Assembly: GCA_918807975.1 (NCBI GenBank)
Contig: OU964932.1
Coordinates: 17,019,501-17,083,500 of the forward strand
From: Aplidium turbinatum
Taxonomy: Eukaryota; Chordata; Ascidiacea; Aplousobranchia; Polyclinidae
Length of the DNA stretch: 64,000 bases
Direction: 5' to 3'
In this document: in pieces, positions 55,563-64,000 of the stretch
How the letters are laid out: every line of letters starts with the position of its first letter
Position numbering within the stretch: the first letter of the stretch is position 1
Position numbers and translations under genes: made by a program
Notes under the pieces: model-generated
What the model was told of the DNA's origin: nothing
Seen by the model: only the letters and a program-made list of their open reading frames with translations
The model's database searches: none

Positions 55563-56365
55563 GTCGTTGCTCTGTATCATATTCATTACGTTTTATATAT
55601 ATTTGGATTTGTCTGTCTATTATCTATAGGATCTTTGTTTTTGTATAATTCTTTGCAAATGCAATATTCTTTTGAATATAACTACCATAAATTTGACCAT
55701 GTGATGAGATTTTTTAGTATCAATGTTGCCTCTTTTGCACAGTGGCTATTAACAGCGCATGAAATATTTCATGTGTTGTAGGTAGTTAACTTAAACTGTT
55801 GTCAGCGATGGTTATGCAAGTGGCCCATATATTGAAAAAACATGAAGATGTTTTGTAACTAAAATCTTTTTAACAAGCCTTTTCAGATGATATATGACAT
55901 ATGTCAATAGCACCTACACACATCAAGTTATTTGTGCTTAAAATTCTAATCATGCATGACTGATGTAGGGCCACTGTGTTTCTTCGCCCTTAAATTATTG
56001 TAACCACTTAAATCCTTGTGTTTTTTTAGGAAGTGCCTGTTAGACAGCGTTTACATAATTATATAGGCGATACACATAAACGTTTTTACATTTATGATCT
56101 GATTTCGCATGTGCATACTGCATAGCCATGTGCAATAATCTTGACGACTTTGCAGCATGGACAACTTTAATTTGACATCTAGAAAAGTGTGTGTGCTGTT
56201 TCTATAAATAATGTATTAAAAAAATATTGAAGTGTAGACAGAATACAGATGTGTAGTTGTGTTGAAGCATGTTTGTAACCTGCAATAAAGTGGAAAACAT
56301 TTTTTCTTGTCATAGCAGCTGAATTGTAATATAAATATTTTTCAGATTATTTATAAACTTTCAAA
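55563..56365 (+). promoter_or_regulatory. SSRP1 upstream region
   Basis: About 800 bp between the LINE fragment and the SSRP1 start. It should hold the promoter and any leader; no TATA or initiator was assigned. CAG at 56343-56345 (TTTTTCAGATTATTT) could end a 5' UTR intron. Confidence 0.3.
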
Positions 56366-59300
56366 ATGTCTTCAAATGGAGTCGTAATAGATTTTAAAGA
56401 TGTATATCAAGAGAATCGTGGAGCGATGGTAAGATGTTTCAAGTATTGAATTGAGTCTCTCAGACTATGAGTGTGTTTTGTCAACTGCTCTGGCTAGTAG
56501 CTAATAATTGGAAGTTTGTTTTTATCTTTTTTTGTTAACAGAATTATGTGATTAAAGAAACAATTATTAGTTACTTCTATATTCTTATAATGAAAGTTTT
56601 TTGCAGCACGATGGAAGATTACAGTTGCTGAATGAAAAGGTGATATTTAAAAACAACAAAACAGGAAAAGTGGACACAATCGCCAGCAGTGACATTTGCG
56701 GAGCAGTGTGGAGAAGAGTAGCAAGGGACAATGAACTAAAGTTGACTTTAAAAAATGGTCATATCTTTAAATTTGATGGATTTAAAGATAAGGTCAAGAG
56801 TTTTCTTTGTAGTATCGTATTGCAAATAATATTGCATTTTGATATTCTTGCTAGAAATAAGTTAGAAATAAAAAAGACTGCTTTTCATCATGGCATCACT
56901 TGCTGGTCGGTGAAGTAACAAGACCACCAAGCCTCAATCATGAGTTACATGTAGTTGAAACAATGCTGGTCACGCTGCAAGAGCTTTCCAGGTCAATATA
57001 CACCAGGAGTTTCTCAAAGTGGGATCTGCAGTCCTTTTGGGGTCCGCGAAGCAATATTCTGGTACCGCAAACCACTTTAAAAAAAACGTTGTAAGTTTTT
57101 CTTTTTGGACTGGACACGCAAGTCGAGCATACGCTTGCAATATCCAAGTAGCAAACTCTATCTTTTCTTTTGTGCCAGAAAGTCATTTGCCTTTTCATGT
57201 CATCTTCATTACGGCAGATTGAGCAGTGAACAGCCTTTTTTGCTGATAAAATAGACCTAATAGCAATTGGAATCTGCTTTACCATCCTGGCGACACGCTA
57301 CCTCATGTTTCTATTCATGGAGATAAGATTTTCGATTACTTTCCCAACCTACAGGATCTTTAAAAATAGTTTCATCAACAACCCGGTTGGAATTAATGTT
57401 AGCAATCTTCCTTCGGAAAACAACTTAAATCGATGCAAAACCTATTTTCATAGGGATGTGTTGCGACTTTTGGGTTGAAATTGCGCAGTCTTATCCTGAT
57501 ATCGCAAAGATGGCACTAAAATTGCTGATTTTATTTCCAACAACTTACAAATATGAAACAGTATTTTCTACACTACTCGCTATCAAAACAAAACCTTGAA
57601 ACAGCTTTGAAGTAATGCATGATATGGTCACGTTGTGCAATACACAACCCAGCATAAAAGAACTGATAACACCCACGCAGGTGCAGGACAGATACACCTA
57701 TCACATTGACAAGTGCATTCCTGACTGCATGTAACAAATGAATGATTCTAAAGGTTATTTATCATTTTTGTGCAAATTTTTCTTAATGGTGGATCGTGAG
57801 TCATTAAAAAGGTTACAAACGGATCATTAATTTATATTAATTTTTTGAAAAAGTTTGAGAACCATTGATATAAACAATAGACTGTTTGGTTACGTTTTTT
57901 ATCTGTTTAGTGATGATACTGGATTAACGCTTTGACTTAATTTCTATCATGAGTTGGCACACTGCACTTCTTTCCAACTGTAGACTAATTTTTTTTTTTC
58001 TTTAGGAATTTGATAGAATATCCAACTTTATCAAAAATCAATATGGATTTGAAATCGAGCAGCAAGAGTTGAGTGCAAAAGGATGGAATTGGGGCACTAC
58101 AGATTTTCAAGGTAAAACTATAACAAGAAATCAGTTCAGAGTTTACATAAATGACAATCACCTGGCTCCTGGCTGTGTCTTGGCAAGACGATTAATGACA
58201 CGCCTGTAGGTGGAAACGAGGATTGGCTTTTTCATCTGTTCACTTATCTAAATTTTCACCCAAGGTCTTGGTACAATGAAACACCTTTCCAATTTGAAAA
58301 GTGAGAGCTTTAATATTTACTAAATGGCAATTACCGACGCCAAAGTTGAAGGCTGAGTTTAGTCAAAAAATAATAATAATTTCATTCAGTTAAAAACAGA
58401 GCAGTTATGATATATACAAAATTTTTCTTTTCCCAGCTGCAAGTATAAATTTTCAAATCTGTCCATTCACTGATTTGGTCTGCATCAATGCTCTGCAAGT
58501 TTATGCATCAGTCAGAATGGAGAATCAATTACTTTATTTTTGCTGGCGTGAGCATTTCTTTAGGCATTGTTCTGTCATGAACTGTTGCGCAATAGCTCTG
58601 TAAGCTTTATTATAGTGCTTTGTAAGGCTGAAATATCTGAAATACTGATGGTGTGGAAGATTGCATTGGGATTGACTTCATTGATGTTGATCATTACAGG
58701 TTATGAAATGCAATTTGACGTTGGTCAAAAGTTATCTTTCGAAATTCCTTTGACTAATGTTTCTCAATGTACTCAAAGTAAAGATGAAGTTACTTTGGAG
58801 TTTCATCAAAATGATGATTCGGAATTGTCGCTCATGGAAATGAGATTTTATATTCCGCCCTCACAAGATGACGCCGTTGACCGTGTAAAGGTATAGAAAC
58901 CATCTGGCCAGCTTTTCCACTTAAGTTAAACACGTGTACGGTTAATAATAACGATTTTATTGGTAATTATACAATTATACTTTGTTACGGTATATGATTA
59001 ATAATGTAAATTTTCCATTTGTATTTTATGTAAAAGTCTAATCCAGTGGTTCTCAACCGGGGGTCCGCGGACCCCAAGGGGTCCGTGAAGCGATTTCAGG
59101 GGGTCCGCGAAAGTTTCCGAGTTTTCAGCATGATTGATAAATTATGAAATTTAAAAATTGTTTGTGGTTTGTTTATGTACTAGCCTACAGTGATTCTCAA
59201 ATTGTAAGTCGCAACGCATTGGTGCGTCGTTTGAAATTGCAAAGGACATGGCACAAAGGTTTGGTTTGGTTATAACTAAAAATATCATCTAACTGACTTA

Positions 59301-62300
59301 AACCTTTTTAATAAGGCTATGTTGGCTATGTGCAACTTAATTCTTTTGAGACAGCAGGTTGTTGATATGATTAACTTAGATTGCTGACTAACGTTTGCAA
59401 TTCTATCACCACTCACAGTTAGTCAGCAGTCAATAACCACTCACAGTTTTGCAATGACTGCGATTATAACGAATTAATATTGATTACAAATGAAAAAAGG
59501 GAAAAATTCTTTGTAACGGTCGCAAGTATTCTATTAACTTTTGATAAAATTTATAGAAAAAACATTTAAATCAGTATACAGATTACTGATGTTTGATCCT
59601 GTGTGTCAACATATAGCCTAGCTCATAACATAAGTCCATCTCATCAGTCCATCTCATCAATCGTCAAAAGCGTTGCGAATTTAGCAAATTCTTCTAAGTA
59701 GGCTATGTTTTTTGTTTATTTGTCATATCTTTATCCTGCATTGCGGGAAAGCGGACTTGAGCGCTATGCATCGGTGTACGCCTTCCGACGTACACCTGAC
59801 CCACGCTGCAGCCGACGGCAATGTCTGTTTCCGGTTGTCTACTCTATTTATGACTTAAATTTGGTACTAGCCTACCCATTACTCGAAATCGATCACTGGG
59901 TAGAAGCAATTATCGTAAAGTTTCTTGCCCAGAGAAACAACAGCAAGTGCGGGTGGCTGGAGTCGAACATGCAGGCTCTCGACTGCGATCCCAACGCGCT
60001 AACCACTCGGCCACTGCTTATGTAATAACATAATATTATGATTCCATAAGGAGACGCAATATACCAAAATTTCAAGTAGAATTTTTAGGGGTCCGCGATC
60101 GCTTCCAAGGCACCAAAAGGGGTCCACCAAGACAAAAAGGTTGAGAACCACTGGTCTAATCGCTTTATATAATATACCAATCAATCTGATTAGTGATTAT
60201 ATTGTAATTGCTTGTGTCATTGGTATTTTAGGATTTTCATGAGTCTGTCATGGCCAAAGCTGATGTACTTCAAGTCAAAGGAAATGCAATATGTATATTT
60301 CAAGACATGCAGTGTCTCACTCCTAGGTAAGTTTGAATATGTGAGATATTTACTGCACTGCGATTTACTCACATATCTAATGCTGTATTGAAACTTTTTA
60401 TACAATAAAGTTTCTGTTAAATGTGATAAAATCCAATGTATAATAATTATTTTCAGAGGACGGTATGACATTCGCATGTATCCAAAGTTCATTCAGCTTC
60501 ATGGAAAGACTTTTGACTACAAAATCACTTACACCTCCATCTTAAGACTGTTTCTTCTGCCACACAAGGACCAAAGACAAATCTTTTTTGTGGTAAGTTA
60601 TCACTAATCATTATAACTTCCTGTGTTAAACAAGAGAACTCTCCATCTCCATCCATTAAAGACGATCAAAAAGGTGAAGGAGAGGCACGCTATTAATAAG
60701 ATTAAGTTATGAGACACACAAGTTATGAGCCTCCGTAGAATACCCAACATTTGATGTAACAGGCAATGTAGTTCAAACTTTTGAAGAAATCTGTCTTTGC
60801 TTGTTGTTTTTTCTTAAACTTACTAATTGATTAGTTGGGCTTCACACTTTCGTACTTTTCGGTTTTGAAATATTTTTTGTGTTAATGTAACTGCAAATGT
60901 AATATGTAATAATATATAGTTTTGCAGTTGGCTTAAACTTTGAACGTGTATCTGAATGGAACAAACTTTTCGTTTGTCAACTCAAATATCTAACTTTTAG
61001 GTAAGCCTTGACCCACCATTAAAACAAGGTCAAACAAGATACCATTTTCTTATTCTTTTATTTTACAAAGAAGATGACTTATTTGTTGAATTGTCCTTGA
61101 CCGAGTAAGTACATATGTATAAGAATATAACTGCAGACAGTGCACACCGTTTCGACCTTCCGATCTCCTCAGTGCAGTAGGTACACTGGAATGGCCATGG
61201 AGATACATACCTCCATGTGACATTTTCCCGTTTGTGAATACAATACAATCACCAATATCGTGTGTACCACATCAATTTGCTATGAAAAAAACTCATATAA
61301 TTCAAAAGTTATATAATGTCTTGTTAGAAAACTTTGCATCACTGTATTGCTGAATAATTTTTTTTATGTGGCAACACCCGCCGTAAATACTTGGAATTTC
61401 TCATGAAAGGTAAATTAATTTTTTTTTAAATATGTGTTTTATTCGATGGTGATACCATGTTTTAGTGAAGAAATTGAGGAGCGATTTGAAGGGAAGCTGC
61501 AGAAGACAATGTCCGGTCCCATGTATGAGGTCGTCAGTCGTGTTATGAAGCACCTTGTGCAACGAAAGATCACTGTGCCAGGATCATTTAAAGGGTAACA
61601 AGCAATCTCAATGTCATGTATGGCCTTGGTCAGAAAGTAGCAGTTTTGCTATGATTTGGCCAGAATCTTAATGTGTCTAACATTCTTCAGTCTGCCTACA
61701 TTGTTGTAAATGTACTGGTTTTGCTGTGACACGTTGTCAACTCATTTTTTAACATAGATTTTTTTTATATATGTATGGTCGGCTGCATTGTCGAGTAGTG
61801 AGTGCCCTGGTTCGACGTTCGATAGGGCACCGGTTCGACACCGCTTGAGCTTGTGGCTGTGTAATTGGCAAGACACTTGAAGGCGTGCCGTCGATTGCAG
61901 AGTGGCGCCTCTTTGACTTTAGCCCTTGATTTCCCTCATGATTATAAATAACAGTAGTACTCTGCTTTAGAAAGACATGCCTACGACCCTTCTTAAGGCT
62001 ATGGCATGCCGAACTGAACATACATATGATTCATAAATATCATTACGGACATTGGTACATTGTTTCGATCTTCGGGTCTCCTCGGTGCATAAAGTGTACA
62101 ACCGAATGGAACACTTTGAGTTGAGTTAAATAAAACTGCAGTTATGACAATTCAACATTTGCAGGCTGAACGGTCTCCAGTCCATAACGTGCACGTACAA
62201 AGCGTCGTCGGGCTTTCTTTACCCGCTTGAAAGAGGTTTCATGTACGTTCATAAGCCGCCACTCCACATACGGTTCGACGAGATTGGCGCAGTCAACTTC

Positions 62301-63867
62301 GCAAGAGGAACAACGAAGATCAACAGATCATTTGACTTCGAAATTGAAACACGAAGCAAAACCTCGTTTGTTTTCAGCAACATAGAAAGGTGATATTCTG
62401 CTAAAAAAAAGTTGCCACAAAATTTTTTCGTTATATATTAGCCTTTTAAGTGTCTATTTCCTGCAAAACCATTTGAATTTCAATGAGTTTCTTGTATGAA
62501 ATACCCGCCATGGTTTCTTAGTACATTATTACGTATACAGTGCAATGTACAAAAATTCATGTTGTTTACAGAGTGTACTCGTTCGAAAGATTATATTTAC
62601 TTTTTTTAGAGATCAATACGCGTCACTCTACGACTTTGTCAGCAAGAAGAAACTGAAGATTAAGAATATTGGCAAGGTATTCTTACTGGGCATGTAGACT
62701 AGACTTCGCCCGCTAGCAAAGTTGGTGCGTACTACGTCTGCAGACGTTGATACAATGTAAAAAGGACCAACTTTGTTAGCTTTATAGATCGGACAACTCG
62801 CGAAGTCGTTTCACGAACACTTTCGTTTGTGAATCTGGATATTTAATTGTAGTCTCTTTCTTTCTCCATTTTGCTTTAAGAAGCATGGTCTTTATCCCAA
62901 AACATGAGGGTGGACCAGTTGTCTACAGTGACTACTCCACTTCTCTCTATCGTTGGCATTTTCAAGTTTCTTTTACTCAGGTCATCTTTTACTGTGTCAA
63001 CCCATGTGTTCTTTGGTCTTTCTTTTCTCATTTTTCCTGTCACTACCTTAATTTAAATGTGAAATTTTTATCAACCCATTTCTTCAGCATGCGACTGTGA
63101 ACATTTGTCGTTCCAGGGTGGCGGCAATCACCATGACAACATGGCAGACAGCAGCGATGACGACGAAGTGCACGATCCTTATATGGAAAGGATGAAGCAA
63201 GAGGCGGCTGCAAGGGATGATGATGACGACGATGACAGTGAGTCCGAAGACGAAGACTTCCAGCCAAATGAGCAAGATGAGGTGGGTTTATTAACAAATA
63301 CAATGGCTGATTTTGTCAATGAAGCGTATACTACTAACTTATATACACTATTTCACTCCAGCAATGGCATAAGAATCGTAGCGTACCTTTATTTGCGTTT
63401 TGTTTTTAAATTTCTGCAAAAACGGTGTGAATGTTCACTTGTTCAGTATACTATTACTAGAAAAGTTTGTAAACGCTGTCTAAACCACGGAATGCTTCAC
63501 GTCTGAGACCATTCTCATCACTTCATTTTCTATAATGTGTTGCAAAACTTTTTGGTGATAGCAACAGTCACAGCAAAGTTTAATTACCTAACTTAATACA
63601 TATGGGGACAACCACTTGGAAGTGCTGTTAATCATAATAGTATGTTTCTTGAGTGCTTGATTTTCATTATTGTACCATTCTTGTCCACTGTTGCCAGTGT
63701 TTTGCTCACCCGTTCAGGTTGCTGAGGAGTATGACTCGGATGCTGGAAGTTCAGAGGGATCCGATCCCGGAGAAGAGGAGCCATCTAGTGAGGAGGAAAG
63801 GCCGAGACAGGAGAAAAAACACAGAAGTGAAAAGAGGGACAGAAACACTGATTCCAGGTCAAAAAAA
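56366..63867 (+). CDS. SSRP1: FACT complex subunit SSRP1, partial (exons 1-12)
   Basis: Twelve exons with GT-AG introns and consistent phases: 56366-56428, 56607-56792, 58006-58111, 58700-58890, 60232-60326, 60457-60592, 61001-61104, 61466-61594, 62165-62389, 62610-62676, 63117-63281, 63718-63867. Together 539 codons; the human protein has 709, so the HMG box and C-terminus lie beyond the window. SSRP1 pairs with SPT16 as FACT, which removes and redeposits H2A-H2B during transcription and replication. Seen: [28 protein letters not shown] and [20 protein letters not shown] (N-terminal SPT16-binding PH-like domain); [99 protein letters not shown] and [16 protein letters not shown] (middle double PH domain); then acidic exons 11-12 ([32 protein letters not shown]). 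hAT and SINE insertions are all intronic. Confidence 0.96.
57004..57867 (+). mobile_element. hAT element, 864 bp, in SSRP1 intron 2
   Basis: Ends CAGGAGTTTCTCAAAGTGGG and AAAGTTTGAGAACCATTG pair imperfectly. Flanks ATATACAC and ATATAAAC match at 7 of 8. A plus-strand stretch near 57510-57600 reads [20 protein letters not shown] and LLAIKTKP, the dimerisation region of hAT proteins of the ZBED5/GTF2IRD2 type; strongly decayed. Confidence 0.82.
59044..60153. mobile_element. hAT element, 1.11 kb, exact TSD, in SSRP1 intron 4, with nested SINE
   Basis: Ends CAGTGGTTCTCAACCGGGGG and AAGGTTGAGAACCACTG; exact 8-bp duplication GTCTAATC (59036-59043, 60154-60161). Without the SINE-B at 59705-60022 its length matches its relative at 53231-53983. 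Confidence 0.95.
59705..60022 (-). repeat. SINE-B, uninterrupted, reverse orientation
   Basis: Reverse head at the right end (GTGGCTGGAGTCGAACATGC = B box, GCGCTAACCACTCGGCCACTG = A box). Tail at the left (TTATTTGTCATATCTTTATC). It is inserted in the hAT at 59044: the related hAT at 53231 lacks it at the same place. Confidence 0.9.
61128..61260. repeat. SINE-E-related fragment in SSRP1 intron 7
   Basis: CACACCGTTTCGACCTTCCG, ATCTCCTCAGTGCAG and GTACACTGGAATGG resemble the 3' part of the SINE at 61770-62140 (TTTCGATCTTCGGGTCTCCT, CGGTGCATAAAGTGTACA). Head not present. Confidence 0.5.
61770..62140 (+). repeat. SINE-E, probable tRNA-derived, in SSRP1 intron 8
   Basis: Head with GGTCGGCTGCATTGTCGAG, TAGTGAGTGCCCTGG (A-box-like) and ACCGGTTCGACACCGC (B box). 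The body is GTGTAATTGGCAAGACAC, AGTGGCGCCTCTTTGAC, and the tail is TTGAGTTGAGTTAAAT. Single full copy in the window. Confidence 0.65.
62677..63116 (+). other. SSRP1 intron 10, nothing recognised
   Basis: 440 bp between exons ending 62676 and starting 63117. A 71-codon frame at 62885-63100 has no recognisable features. Confidence 0.6.
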
Positions 63868-64000
63868 GTACGTAGCCTGCCTGTCATGCCAACTTTTTGT
63901 TTTGACACGAGCTAAACAGTTTTTGCATTGTTAATGTTACCCGCTACCCACATGCAGCTTTTGTACTCCCACAAACGCCTGAGTTAAAGCCTGTGTCGAG
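63868..64000 (+). other. SSRP1 intron 12 (start) to window edge
   Basis: GTACGT donor at 63868; the HMG-box exons expected next are outside the window. Confidence 0.8.

Noticed and set aside
61749-62021. 90-codon minus-strand frame in SSRP1 intron 8
   Set aside because: Antisense to SINE-E; no protein resemblance.

Overview
This is animal genomic DNA, most likely from a marine invertebrate; a tunicate-like deuterostome is a guess, because no gene here fixes the phylum. The signs are GT-AG introns, AT-rich sequence, tRNA-derived SINEs, dense cut-and-paste transposons and a recurring palindromic word GTAGGCCTAC. Three host genes are clear. PSME4 (proteasome activator PA200/Blm10) lies at 27089-33516 on the + strand in two coding exons and ends in the proteasome-docking residues YYA. 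POLR1E (RNA polymerase I subunit RPA49/PAF53) is an intronless gene at 42631-43827 on the - strand. SSRP1 (FACT histone chaperone) runs from 56366 on the + strand through twelve exons and leaves the window just before its HMG box. A fourth gene fragment at 1589-3612 (+) has three exons of a secreted Cys-rich protein with a TIL domain. A possible small membrane-protein gene with a CCAAT/TATA-like promoter is at 40074-40449.

Most of the rest is transposon. I could delimit 22 hAT-superfamily elements by paired ends (mostly CAGNGG...) and 8-bp target duplications, 18 of them exact. They are heavily nested. Layout: 1-5070, degenerate tandem repeat, TIL exons, small hAT and SINE. 5071-11245, four hAT elements carrying a U6 snRNA retrocopy, a Penelope-like fragment with a hammerhead-like core, and a SINE. 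11391-26814, a nest in which a pogo element with a PHD-like finger, a 4.8-kb TA-flanked element and a 5.2-kb hAT sit inside or beside an older decayed transposase gene; the two large insertions hold further elements, including a DDE-type transposon of unassigned family, a LINE 3' end and a long-terminal-repeat DNA element.

26823-34205 is PSME4 with a 105-bp-arm hairpin in its probable 3' UTR. 34806-39911 has a SINE, a three-copy tandem repeat, a TTA-flanked element containing a 592-bp palindrome and two hAT elements, and a TA-flanked MITE split by a hAT. 40074-44527 has the small candidate gene, POLR1E and a SINE. 45165-51487 is a SINE split by a Ty3/gypsy-type LTR element fossil, which holds three hAT elements. 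51988-54585 is a second SINE split by a hAT that itself holds two more elements. 54594-55562 is a SINE and a LINE fragment. SSRP1 follows, with hAT and SINE insertions confined to its introns.

PSME4, POLR1E and SSRP1 are all nuclear housekeeping functions (proteasome activation, rRNA transcription, nucleosome reorganisation). Nothing in the sequence suggests they are co-regulated: they are separated by kilobases of transposons and lie on both strands.
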